The notes under the pieces were generated by a model. That model was not told the DNA's origin and did no database searches. It worked only from the letters and a program-made list of their open reading frames with translations. Below are positions 49,912 to 59,364 of a DNA stretch of 64,000 bases, piece by piece. The translations under genes were made by a program, and so were the position numbers. Source of the DNA: Candidatus Bartonella washoeensis Sb944nv (GTDB lineage Bacteria; Pseudomonadota; Alphaproteobacteria; Rhizobiales; Rhizobiaceae); assembly GCF_000278135.1 (NCBI RefSeq), contig NZ_JH725023.1:433669-497668 (forward strand), in the 5' to 3' direction. Every line of letters starts with the position of its first letter. The first letter of the stretch is position 1.

Positions 49912-51540
49912 TTAGGTATCAGATGAAATCCAACTGTAAATATTTTGGTCGTGAAAAATTCCATTTAAATATTCAGCTTGTCTCAGTGTTCCTTCAAGTA
50001 CAAAGCCGCACCGCTTTGCAACGGCATTACTTTTAGGGTTAGCGACAGAGCATTTGATAACAAACCGCTTGATAATACGAAGTGAGGAGTAATGCTCAAC
50101 GAGAGCTTTTATCGCTCGTGTAATAACACCATTTCCTTGAGCTCTTCTATCAAGCCAATATCCAATATATCCGGTTTTATTTCCACTGTCGATGCTGTTG
50201 AAAGAAAGCAAACCGATCGGATTTTCATTAAATAAAATAACATACGTTTTTTCTTCGTCTTTTTGATGCGCGAGAAAACAGGAATCTAAAAAGTTGGCTG
50301 TATCGTTTTCATCGGTAACAAAACGTGGCCATGCCATAAATGCACTGAAGTATTCTCTGTTGAAGTCGATGGCTTCATAGAGTGCAGAGGCAAACTTTCT
50401 TGATGGTGTTTCTAACCGGATATTGTCGTCTACGTAGAGATATTCTTCTTTGTGTAATAAATCTCTGGAGATGTTAGCCAAAATAGAGGAGGGCATTCTA
50501 GCAGTGAGTAAACTTCCTTTTAGCCAAACATACACTGGTGGCTTTCTGCATGTCCATTTGTTAGTAGCTTGCATGTCATCGGGATGACAGCCTCTTATCA
50601 AAAAAATTTGATCTGCTTTCAAATTATAATAAACTTGCGGATGTAGGAAATTAGTGAGAATCTTTTCATTCTGATTTGGTTTTTTATCAAAAGTATCTTC
50701 CCATATTAGGGAATGATTTCTGTTATGCGTGAAACGGGTTTGGGTGATGCATAAATCGCTTTGTATTGCTTGGGCATTATCGTAGGATTTATAGTTATCA
50801 ACTCTTTCCACGGCATAGCTATTTTTTTCGCCCAGGCAGTAATCTAGCTCGAAAATAAGCTTCCATCTTTCAGAGAGATTTGGATTATATTTGCTTAACA
50901 TATCATAAATGCTACAGAAGAGGATTTCTGGATTACAAATCTCAAGCTCGGAATCAAACAAAAAAGAACCAACAGGAAAATTGCTGTTGAATTCAAGATA
51001 TCCCGAAGGTGGCATATGCTCAACGAGAAAAGGAAGCCAGTCATTCAGGGTTTCCATAATTTTTTTAGGATTTTTCAGATAAGAGCTAACATTAAGATGA
51101 AAGCCTTTTAGATAAAGATGCTCTGATCTGGAGAACAAAGGCAAAATATCTCTAATATATTCTTCTTTGCTTACTCCAAATCGGGAGTATTTATCCTCAC
51201 GGTATAAATGGGAGAGACTAATGCCCACGCCATAGCGTTTACTTTTACTGGCGGCTAATGTACCCAGTTTGCAAAGTTCGTTAACACTATCCACATGAAT
51301 GCTTGCGTTTTTTTCTAACGCAAAAGACAGATCTTTAGTGGTTTTGAATGGGGCACTTAAAATGATGAGTTTGTCAGAAAATCCTATAGCTGAGGCAAGC
51401 CAAAATTCGTCAGCAGAGAAGACTTTTACGCTCAACCCTTCTTCTGCTAAGAGTCTACAAAAAAATCCAAATGCGCAAGATTGAAGAGGAATAGCAATGT
51501 TAGCATTAGTAAAATACTTCTTCTTCGCTAATATCAGCAT
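49912..51540 (-). CDS. fold-III PLP decarboxylase-like domain fused to a RimL-like N-acetyltransferase
   Basis: A reading frame of 542 residues from ATG 51540. Residues about 10-340 follow the diaminopimelate/ornithine decarboxylase pattern: RLLAEEGLSVKVFSADEFWL, ASIHVDSVNELCKL, SRFGVSKEEY and GFHLNVSSYLKNP. However, no lysine occurs between residues 9 and 38, where the PLP Schiff-base lysine (YAxKAN) should be, and the GPxC..D motif is not evident. Residues about 365-540 are a GNAT domain very like RimL: FMAWPRFVTDENDTANF, PIGLLSFNSID, TGYIGYWLDRRAQGNG, VIKCSVANPKSNAVAKRCGF and AEYLNGIFHDQNIYSW. The normal decarboxylase N-terminus is missing from this frame but is encoded just upstream in another frame. 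Function unknown. Confidence 0.8.
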   Translation of the reverse strand: MLILAKKKYFTNANIAIPLQSCAFGFFCRLLAEEGLSVKVFSADEFWLASAIGFSDKLIILSAPFKTTKDLSFALEKNASIHVDSVNELCKLGTLAASKSKRYGVGISLSHLYREDKYSRFGVSKEEYIRDILPLFSRSEHLYLKGFHLNVSSYLKNPKKIMETLNDWLPFLVEHMPPSGYLEFNSNFPVGSFLFDSELEICNPEILFCSIYDMLSKYNPNLSERWKLIFELDYCLGEKNSYAVERVDNYKSYDNAQAIQSDLCITQTRFTHNRNHSLIWEDTFDKKPNQNEKILTNFLHPQVYYNLKADQIFLIRGCHPDDMQATNKWTCRKPPVYVWLKGSLLTARMPSSILANISRDLLHKEEYLYVDDNIRLETPSRKFASALYEAIDFNREYFSAFMAWPRFVTDENDTANFLDSCFLAHQKDEEKTYVILFNENPIGLLSFNSIDSGNKTGYIGYWLDRRAQGNGVITRAIKALVEHYSSLRIIKRFVIKCSVANPKSNAVAKRCGFVLEGTLRQAEYLNGIFHDQNIYSWISSDT

Positions 51541-51662
51541 TTTTGCTTTTTTAGAGCATTGTCGGCATCAAAAAGAAAAAAGGGCAAATCAATGTGGTCT
51601 GGACGACCAGTAATTTCTTTCGCGGACTGAATAATATGTTCTGGAATTCTCTTTTGTGCCAT
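51534..51662 (-). CDS. upstream open frame encoding the missing N-terminus of the decarboxylase-like protein
   Basis: ATG 51662 opens 42 codons, including ITGRPDHIDLPFFLFDADNA, and stops at TGA 51534. LPFFLFDADNALKK matches the first beta-strand/helix of fold-III decarboxylases (TPFFLYDxDAL). The frame overlaps the ATG of the large gene as ATGCTGA. A -1 shift at the A-AAA-AAG heptamer would join both into a 583-residue protein. Either this is programmed or coupled translation, or a one-base deletion in an A-run has broken the gene. Confidence 0.6.
   Translation of the reverse strand: MAQKRIPEHIIQSAKEITGRPDHIDLPFFLFDADNALKKQKC
51546..51552 (-). promoter_or_regulatory. slippery heptamer A-AAA-AAG (candidate -1 ribosomal frameshift site)
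   Basis: Minus-strand bases CTAAAAAAGCAAAAATGC; the zero frame reads CTA AAA AAG, so the X-XXY-YYZ register is exact. Slipping back one base continues as GCA AAA ATG CTG into the large reading frame. This is the same heptamer used in E. coli dnaX. The TGA of the zero frame follows four codons later. Confidence 0.5.
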
Positions 51663-53245
51663 AATAGAATGCTTTTTCTCCTTTTTACACGCTGCGTTTA
51701 GTGAATGATTTGTACGTAGTTAGAAGCATTTATAAAATATGCTTTACAGTGTATAACCTAGCACGGCATATAAACGCATTGGCATTTCTGATAGAGAGAA
51801 CTCTTGCCTCTAAAAACAGGCATGAGGTGCTTTCATACAAAAAATGCAAGCATCTGACACTTGATGAATGCACAAATTACCGATCTAAGGAAAATCCCCC
51901 CTCTTTTAAAGCAGGGTAACCATTATTGTAAAAGAATTCAATACTTTTCTTATCTCTTAGCTTCTATAGCAATATAAGGAGCTGTATCCAATAGAGCAGT
52001 TGAGTATTTGTATGATACCAATAAACTTAATATGCTTCTTTTGGTATTGTATGATTCTGTTTTATCCGTGAAAGATCCAGATAGTTTATACTTTTTGATT
52101 GGGGGTGTTTGAGATGATCATTTTCTTGCTGAAATTTGTCATAAATTTTTTCAAGATAAATTAATGAAAAAGTGGCATTTATCTGATGATGACAAAGTTA
52201 CACATAAAATAGAGTATAGCTAGTAGTGGAAAGGTGGTTAAGATGATACATTTTTTAGGAAGAAAGGAAATGATACCTAACACCAATCCTGAAAATATTC
52301 TTTTGCTAAAAGAGAGGGTAAAGATAACACCAAAAAGATAACAGATTTGTTTTTTTCTTAGCTATAAAAACAGGCCTTTTATTTCTATCGGCACAGTGCA
52401 AATAAATTTGTAGATTAACGACAATATTTATGAGCCATAGTTTGATTTCCATAGCTCACAAAATAAAGCACTACACATAAAGGCGAAAAAACACCAGCGG
52501 GAGTGCACAGTATTCTTCTATTTTGTATAAAAATATAAGATTGCATACTGTAATGGTTGTGTATGAAAAGCACTCAATTTTTAAAATTCTATACCCTTAC
52601 TTTTCTTTGCATTCCTTAACTTAAAAAAGAGAAACAAAAAAACAAGAAGTCTTGCATGATATAAAAAATATGATGCCTATAGCAGAAGCAAAAATAGGGA
52701 ATTTTATATTCGAGTGTTTTGATAAAATAACTGATAGTTATGAATAAAGCTCCAATGGTAAACAATAATTTTGATTATCATAATCAAAATTATAAAATTT
52801 CATGGAGGTATGCTCAAAATAGAGCCTACTATTATTATATATTTCAGTGTTTATGAGAAATAAATTTCTTCTCACAATAAAAAATATTTTTATACTCTTG
52901 CCATTTTGCTCATGCGCTTTATCTGAAAGGTGGAATGCCTCTTTAAGGAGCCATTTTTATTATGGATGGATCGCGATATGTTTGAATGGAGATTATACAA
53001 TAGTTTTAAGGTTGGGTTTTTGCTTTATTTTTTAGCTGAAATCCTTCTAGCTAAAAGGGTTTGGGGGCTTTTCTAAATTAAATATCTTTTCAGAGATTGT
53101 AGGGTGATGCTGTGATGAAAATCGCTAGCACGATGGGGTGTTTTTTATCTTTATGTATTGGTTTTCGGGAGGGGCGCAAACAGGGTTTTGCCGTGAGGTT
53201 TTTGCGCGTTGTAATAATATTCAACTCTGTTGGAGGAGGTTCTTT
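51663..53245. other. gene-poor stretch upstream of the adhesin locus
   Basis: About 1.6 kb with no intact gene. Near 52000-52230 a plus-strand reading (AVEYLYDTNKLNMLLLVLYD, a stop, then HFLAEICHKFFQDKLMKKWH) looks like a decayed gene of unknown kind. A perfect palindrome at 52765-52793 and the leader of the adhesin gene are noted separately. The 62-codon open frame at 52847-53035 has no support. Confidence 0.45.
52765..52793. promoter_or_regulatory. 29-bp perfect palindrome, candidate operator of the adhesin gene
   Basis: Arms ATAATTTTGATTAT and ATAATCAAAATTAT flank a single C: 14 bp of perfect inverted symmetry. The core TGATTATCATAATCA resembles Fur-family boxes. It is 453 bases upstream of the adhesin start codon. 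A diverged version sits at 58814-58842 before the second adhesin copy. With no following T-run it is not a typical terminator. Confidence 0.55.
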
Positions 53246-56200
53246 ATGAAAAAATTATATTCAACACAAAATTGGGCTAAAGCTGTGTCCTTAGGAACGG
53301 CAATGGCAGCACTGTTATCAAGTGTTTCTCCTGTTTTTGCTGCGAATCTTGCAATAACAGGACAGTCTGTTTTGAGCACGAATGGTACTGATGTTTCTTA
53401 TTCATATGGTAGCCATGGCAGTATTGTCTTTGCTGGTGATGATGATTTCTGTGGTGCCGATAATGTTAAAGATCGCGGCGGCAAACAAAGGGGGGGGACA
53501 GAAATAACTGCGGAGGAACAATATAGGAGATTTATAGAAGATACAAGATTTTATGGTCGTAATCCTTATGGCACAACGACTGAAAAGGTTACTTGGGCTG
53601 GTGATGGGGCAACAACCAAAAGTGGTGGCTATATGGGAGCTGCCATTACTGGTGGTATTGCTAGTGCTATGCCTGAGGCTTATGGTGTTTATTCTTTTGT
53701 AACGGGTTGTGGATCGTCTGCAACGGGGAATTATTCAACAGCATTTGGTGCAGGAGCGACCACAAAGGCTGGTGGAGCACAAGCTTTTGGTGTTTCTGCG
53801 CTTGCAGCTGGAAAAGCAAGTGTTGCTATGGGTGTGGGATCAGAAGCGAGGGAGGAATCTACCGTTGCTATTGGTGGACTTGCAAGTGCATTAGGTAAAA
53901 ATAGCGTTGCTGTAGGAACTAGAACAAAAGCAGAAAAAAATTATGCTATTGCTATAGGTTCAGAGGCAGAAGCTCAAAGTTCAGGTGCTATTGCAATAGG
54001 GAGCAGGGATTCTGACAGAACTCCAGAAGTTAATCCTAACAGAAAAGTGATAGCTGAGGGGGAAAATTCGATTGCTATAGGTACGCATACCTATGCTAAA
54101 GCAGAAGATTCTGTTGCTATTGGTGCAAATGCACAAGTAACGGTTTATGATGGTGTTGCTATAGGTGGGGGCTCCCTCTCTGATAGAGAAAAGGGGACTG
54201 TTGGTTATGATCCTTATTTAAATACTAACTCGACAGAAGATGGTATAGCATGGAAAAGCACTACAGGTGCTTTTAGTGTTGGGGAAGTTGGTGGTCGTGG
54301 TAATGGTAGGTTAACACGGCAGATTACAGGAGTTGCAGCGGGAAGTGAAGATACCGATGCAGTCAATGTTGCACAGCTTAAAGCTATGAGAGATGTCATA
54401 GCAGGAGGAGGAGGTTGGGAAATTTCTGTTAACGATGCAGATTCTGCAGATGTTAATGCAGGCAATACAGTAGATTTTTCAGTGAAAAATGACAACGGAG
54501 TGGGAAAAGATAACTTAAAGATTGAAAAGGAAAAGGGAGAGAATAAGCATACAGTCAAATTTGCTTTGAGTGATAATCTTAAACTAACGAGTGTCACCAC
54601 AGGGCGGAGTTCTATGAGTGACGATGGCTTTATATTCACTAATGGAGCAAAAATAACTGTAGACGGTATTGATGCTGGCAATGCAAAGATTACAGGAGTG
54701 ATGTCAGGGACTCAAGATAGCGATGCAGTGAATTATAAACAGTTGAAAGCTGTACAAGAAGCGACAAAAACGAGCTGGCAGCTTGCTGTCAATGGTGGAG
54801 ATGCTATATCCATTGGACCGAATGGTATGGTAAATTTGCAACAAGCCAATAGCAATAACATTAAGATCGTAAAAGACAATAACCACAATGTAACATTTGA
54901 TTTAAACAAATTGATTCAAGTGAATACAATAAAAGTAGGAGACGAAGTTACTATAACTGATAATGGCTTAGTGATTAAACGTGGTCCAAGTATAACATAT
55001 GGCGGTATTGATGCTGGAGATAAAGAGATTAAAAGAGTGGCAGAAGGTGTTTTAGGCACGGATGCAGTTAATCTTAATCAGTTGAAAGAAGTAGAAGAGA
55101 AAATACAAGAAGTAGCAGAAAATAGTCTTGTTCAATGGAATGAAGATGAGAAGCTGATTACCATTGGTGCCAAAAAAGATGGTAGGATAATTAATGTTAA
55201 AAATAATGAAGGCGGTGGGCGGGTTATTACTGGTGTTGTAGATGGGGAGGTTAATGAGAATTCAGCTGATGCAATAAATGGTTCTCAACTTCATTCTATG
55301 GGTAGCAAAATTGCAAAACAATTTGGTGGTGGTGCTTCATTCGAGAATGGTGTCTTTACAGGACCAGAATATGAATTAACTACTATTGAAGAAGATGGTA
55401 CAGTAAGTATCAAGAATTATCCTAATGTTGGTTCAGCTTTGGATGTAGTTAATAAAAATGTCTTTGCGGTTGATCATAAAATAACCGTTGGGTTTCTTGA
55501 GATTGCTGATTATTTTGGTGGTGGCGCTAAGTATGAGAAAGGTGAATGGCAAGCTCCTACTTTCAAGGTTTCTCAGCGTAATACAAATGGTACTATTGTT
55601 GAGAAGAAATACAATAACGTTGCTGATGCTTTTGGTGGCGTCGATAATTCTATCACTGATATTTATAATCAGATTAATGATATAACAGGACATAGCCTTG
55701 TTAAATGGGATGAAGGGCAGAAACTTATCACCATCGGTAAGGAAAAAGCTGGTACGAAAATTAATATTACAGGCAGTGATGGAGATCGTACAATTTCCGG
55801 CGTGAAAGCAGCAGTTAATGATGATGAAGCTGTTAATAAAAAGCAGCTCGATGACACTGTTACAAATATTACTAACAACATTAACAAGGCAAATGCTTTT
55901 GCAGTTCTCTACGACAAGAATGATGATAATTCTGTCAATTATAACAGCGTGACTTTGGGCGGTGATAAAAATACAGGGCCAGTTGCTTTGCTTAATGTCA
56001 AAGATGGCAAAATTGCTGAAAACTCGCATGATGCCATCAATGGTAGCCAAATTAATAAAATATCTGGAGATGTGGCAAAATATTTTGGTGGAGGTGCTTC
56101 ATTCGAAAATGGGGTCTTTAGAAAACCGAGATATAATTTAACTACTATTGATGAAAATAGTCAGGAAAAACAGCAAGAATATAATGATGTTGGTTCAGCT

Positions 56201-58666
56201 TTGACAGGGCTTGATACGAATATCAGGCATGTTAATCAGCATTTAATCCATGCAATGAATGACGTTGCTACTTATTTTGGTGGTGGCGCGGGATATGATG
56301 GAGCTGGTGATTGGAGGCCTCCTACTTTTCAGGTTATTCAATTCAAGAATGATGGTACTTCCTCTAAGCAACCTTATTCAAATGTTGCTAATGCTTTTGA
56401 AGGTGTGAATAATTCTTTTAGTGTGCTTCATAATCAAATCTCTAATATCACGGAAAATAGTCTTGTGAAGCAAGAAGGAGAGGATGGTCTTATTACTGTT
56501 GGTAAAGCAACAGGTGGTAATAAAATCAGCATTGCAAACAAATCGGGTGAGGCTCGTACAATTTCCGATTTAAAAGATGGAACAATTTCTAAAACATCAA
56601 CCGATGCAGTAAATGGTTCACAACTCTTTACTACTAATCAGACTGTTTCTAATCTGATTAGTACTTTAAATGATGTGCATACCAATATATCGAAATATTT
56701 TGGTGGCAGTACAGATGTACTTTCAGGTATAGAGCCAGCCTTTCTTATTCAGGATAAGGCATATAATAATGTTACAGATGCTTTTACTGGTGTGAATATT
56801 TCTATTACAAATCTTGATAATAAGATTTCTGAAATAAAACAGAATAACCTTGTGCAACAAGAGGGAGGGGCATCAGGGATTATCACCATTGGTAAGAAAA
56901 CAGCTGGTACTGAAATTAGTATTGCAGGTGTTGGTGGCGCGCATCGGACAATTTCTGGTGTGAAAGCAGCAGAGAAAGGTGATGAAGCGGTTAATAAAGA
57001 CCAACTTGATAAAAGTATAGAAAAGATTTCTAAAGATATTGATTTTGCAAGTGCTTCAGCGGTTCTTTACGATAAAAATTCTGATGGTTCTGTTAATTAT
57101 AGTAGCGTGACCTTGGGGGGTAAGGAAAATGCCGGACCAGTTGCTCTTCTTAATGTTAAAGATGGCAAAATTGCTGAAAACTCGCATGATGCCATCAATG
57201 GCAGCCAAATTAATAAAATATCTGGAGATGTGGCAAAATATTTTGGTGGAGGTGCTTCATTCGAAAATGGTGCCTTTAAAGGACCCAAATATAATTTATC
57301 TGTTATTGTTGAAGATGGTCAGGTAGCAAAGGCTAATTATTATGATGTTGGTTCTGCTTTAACAGGGCTTGATGCAAATGTCAAAAGTGTGAATACTCGT
57401 ATAACAAATGTAGCCAATGACTTTAGTCAGAAAATTGATGGTCTCTCTAAAGATTCTTTGTTGTGGAGTGAAGAAGAACAGGCGTTTGTTGCACTTCATG
57501 GGCCAAAAGATGGGAAGACAAAGAGTAAGCTTAAATTCCTTTTGGATGGAGATATTGCAGTTAATTCAACTGATGCGATAACGGGTAACCAACTCTATCT
57601 CATGAGTAACCAGCTTGCTGCGTATTTTGGTGGTGGTGCTGGCTATAAGGATGGCAAATGGACTGCTCCTAATTTCAAGATTTCTGAATTTAATGCTAAT
57701 GGCAAGGTTGTTGAGAAAAACTACAATAATGTTGCTGAAGCTTTTGGTGGCGTTAATGGCAGTATGGTAAACATAAATAACCGTATTGATGAGATTAAAA
57801 ACCAAGTTGATTCAGATGCTTTAAAGTGGAATAAGGAAAAAGGAGCCTATGATGCTAGCCATGGCGGTCAACCAAGTAAGATTATCAATGTTGCTGATGG
57901 TAGAATTGCAAAAGATTCGAAAGAAGCAGTAAATGGTGGACAGCTTTGGCAGACCAATGAGCGTATCACAGGTGTTGAAAAAGATATTAAGCATATCGAA
58001 AATAGGGTTGATAATATTTCAAATACGATTGAAGATATTGGTGATACAGTTATCAATATTGAAAACAAAGTCGATAATATTGAAAATACGGTTGGTGAAC
58101 TTGTAGATGGAGTTGTTCTCTATGATAGAGATCAGAATGGCAAAAAAACCAACAAAGTCACTCTAAAAGGGGGGAATGAAAGTGAACCTGTATTAATTGA
58201 CAATGTTGCTGATGGTCGTATTGAGAAGGGTTCAAAAGAAGCCGTAAATGGTGGTCAGTTGCATGATTACACCCAAGAACAGATGAAGATCGTTCTTGAT
58301 CAATCAAAGCACTACACCGATCAACGGGTAAACAATATCGTTATCGATGCTATTGATGATGCCGTTGATCGGGCTCACCAATATACAGATATGAAGTTTA
58401 ATATTTTAAGTTATGATATTAAGAACGTACGTAAAGAGGCAAGGCAAGCAGCAGCCGTTGGTTTAGCTGTATCGAACCTACGTTACTTCGACGACCCAGG
58501 ATCTTTGAGTATCTCATTTGGTAGTGGCGCGTGGCGTGGACAATCCGCATTTGCTCTTGGTGCTGGTTATACGTCTGAAAATGGAAAAATCCGCTCTAAT
58601 TTATCTGCAACGAGTGCTGGTGGTCATTGGGGAGTAGGTGGTGCCATAACTCTGAAAATAAAATAA
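53246..58666 (+). CDS. trimeric autotransporter adhesin (BadA/Vomp-type, YadA family), copy 1
   Basis: Outer-membrane trimeric adhesin of 1806 residues. The start at 53246 follows GGAGGAGG and opens with an extended signal peptide, MKKLYSTQNWAKAVSLG...SSVSPVFA (about 1-32); in-frame codons upstream are not used. A YadA-like head with repeated AxAxGxxxxA units (YSTAFGAGATTKAGG, KASVAMGVGSEAREES) spans about 150-320. A neck, GSEDTDAVNVAQLKAM, lies at about 367-382. A long stalk repeats neck (AVNxxQL) and FGGGA modules. The C-terminal anchor runs from DRAHQYTDMKFNILSYD through AVGLAVSNLRYFDDPG and SISFGSGAWRG to the end. Two stalk blocks (about 55.97-56.11 and 57.13-57.27 kb) are nearly identical. 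Length is between Vomps and full BadA. Confidence 0.95.
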   Translation: MKKLYSTQNWAKAVSLGTAMAALLSSVSPVFAANLAITGQSVLSTNGTDVSYSYGSHGSIVFAGDDDFCGADNVKDRGGKQRGGTEITAEEQYRRFIEDTRFYGRNPYGTTTEKVTWAGDGATTKSGGYMGAAITGGIASAMPEAYGVYSFVTGCGSSATGNYSTAFGAGATTKAGGAQAFGVSALAAGKASVAMGVGSEAREESTVAIGGLASALGKNSVAVGTRTKAEKNYAIAIGSEAEAQSSGAIAIGSRDSDRTPEVNPNRKVIAEGENSIAIGTHTYAKAEDSVAIGANAQVTVYDGVAIGGGSLSDREKGTVGYDPYLNTNSTEDGIAWKSTTGAFSVGEVGGRGNGRLTRQITGVAAGSEDTDAVNVAQLKAMRDVIAGGGGWEISVNDADSADVNAGNTVDFSVKNDNGVGKDNLKIEKEKGENKHTVKFALSDNLKLTSVTTGRSSMSDDGFIFTNGAKITVDGIDAGNAKITGVMSGTQDSDAVNYKQLKAVQEATKTSWQLAVNGGDAISIGPNGMVNLQQANSNNIKIVKDNNHNVTFDLNKLIQVNTIKVGDEVTITDNGLVIKRGPSITYGGIDAGDKEIKRVAEGVLGTDAVNLNQLKEVEEKIQEVAENSLVQWNEDEKLITIGAKKDGRIINVKNNEGGGRVITGVVDGEVNENSADAINGSQLHSMGSKIAKQFGGGASFENGVFTGPEYELTTIEEDGTVSIKNYPNVGSALDVVNKNVFAVDHKITVGFLEIADYFGGGAKYEKGEWQAPTFKVSQRNTNGTIVEKKYNNVADAFGGVDNSITDIYNQINDITGHSLVKWDEGQKLITIGKEKAGTKINITGSDGDRTISGVKAAVNDDEAVNKKQLDDTVTNITNNINKANAFAVLYDKNDDNSVNYNSVTLGGDKNTGPVALLNVKDGKIAENSHDAINGSQINKISGDVAKYFGGGASFENGVFRKPRYNLTTIDENSQEKQQEYNDVGSALTGLDTNIRHVNQHLIHAMNDVATYFGGGAGYDGAGDWRPPTFQVIQFKNDGTSSKQPYSNVANAFEGVNNSFSVLHNQISNITENSLVKQEGEDGLITVGKATGGNKISIANKSGEARTISDLKDGTISKTSTDAVNGSQLFTTNQTVSNLISTLNDVHTNISKYFGGSTDVLSGIEPAFLIQDKAYNNVTDAFTGVNISITNLDNKISEIKQNNLVQQEGGASGIITIGKKTAGTEISIAGVGGAHRTISGVKAAEKGDEAVNKDQLDKSIEKISKDIDFASASAVLYDKNSDGSVNYSSVTLGGKENAGPVALLNVKDGKIAENSHDAINGSQINKISGDVAKYFGGGASFENGAFKGPKYNLSVIVEDGQVAKANYYDVGSALTGLDANVKSVNTRITNVANDFSQKIDGLSKDSLLWSEEEQAFVALHGPKDGKTKSKLKFLLDGDIAVNSTDAITGNQLYLMSNQLAAYFGGGAGYKDGKWTAPNFKISEFNANGKVVEKNYNNVAEAFGGVNGSMVNINNRIDEIKNQVDSDALKWNKEKGAYDASHGGQPSKIINVADGRIAKDSKEAVNGGQLWQTNERITGVEKDIKHIENRVDNISNTIEDIGDTVINIENKVDNIENTVGELVDGVVLYDRDQNGKKTNKVTLKGGNESEPVLIDNVADGRIEKGSKEAVNGGQLHDYTQEQMKIVLDQSKHYTDQRVNNIVIDAIDDAVDRAHQYTDMKFNILSYDIKNVRKEARQAAAVGLAVSNLRYFDDPGSLSISFGSGAWRGQSAFALGAGYTSENGKIRSNLSATSAGGHWGVGGAITLKIK
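53490..53497 (+). repeat. poly-G tract (G8) early in adhesin copy 1
   Basis: Eight G bases, in frame as AGG GGG GGG at about codons 82-84. A one-base change would shift the frame and truncate the protein before the head, so this is a candidate on/off switch by slipped-strand mispairing. Confidence 0.7.
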
Positions 58667-58682
58667 TACGAAAAGCTGAAAT

Positions 58683-58719
58683 TTTCGCCCTTGTCTGATG
58701 AGGCAAGGGCGAAATTTTT
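58683..58719 (+). terminator. rho-independent terminator of adhesin copy 1
   Basis: TTTCGCCCTTG and CAAGGGCGAAA form an 11-bp stem with a 10-base loop, followed by a T run; it starts 17 bases after the stop. Confidence 0.9.
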
Positions 58720-59364
58720 ATAGATAAAAAATATTATCCTTAAACTATGAATTTCACAAAAGCATATTCCATAATTTTTCTAATAAAAAGTACACGCAAA
58801 AATTCATTGGTTTATAATTTTTATTATCATAATTAAGAAAGTAAATTTTTTTATTTCTATTTAAGATAAATTTCTGTATCTAATGAAATATTATTAATAT
58901 CTCATTATGGTATAATAAATTACATTTATTTGATAAGGTATAGAATATTTATTAGTATTTTTTATTTATATTTATAAATAGATAATTATTTAGATAATTA
59001 TTAAAATTTTTTTATAATATAATTTTCCAAAACATAAAATGAATGCTATTTATTTAAAAACCGTGAATTTCATATCTTATGGTAATACTAAAATATACTC
59101 TTTTTATATTTCTTGAACATTCTTCCTCATTGTTAATTACACGAACTTCATTGTAAAAAGAAAACACTACCTGAAATTAGAAAAAATCAAAATTCCTTTA
59201 ACAAAACTGCTGCTCAATACAATGGCGGTTTTATCAGAATCTTAAATAATATTTTTCTATCACGATAATCTTAAATGTTTAATAATTAGAGTAAATCCTC
59301 TTAACACTAAAATATATCTTTTTGATGTTTTGAATATATTTTTTTCTTACTTGAAGAATTTATT
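58720..59364. other. very AT-rich spacer between adhesin copies 1 and 2
   Basis: About 650 bases with no gene. At 58814-58842 it carries a degenerate form of the 29-bp palindrome found before copy 1 (TTATTATCATAATTA core). A CATTATGGTA motif near 58903 recurs near 61081 before copy 3, so the leaders of the copies are related. Confidence 0.5.

Noticed and set aside
52765..52793. palindrome considered as a transcription terminator
   Set aside because: The stem is AT-only apart from a few pairs, no T run follows and no gene ends just before it; an operator or leader hairpin is more likely.
54214..54681. 155-codon minus-strand open frame inside adhesin copy 1
   Set aside because: Antisense of the repetitive adhesin; the Pro/Ser/Leu-rich product is typical of such shadows.
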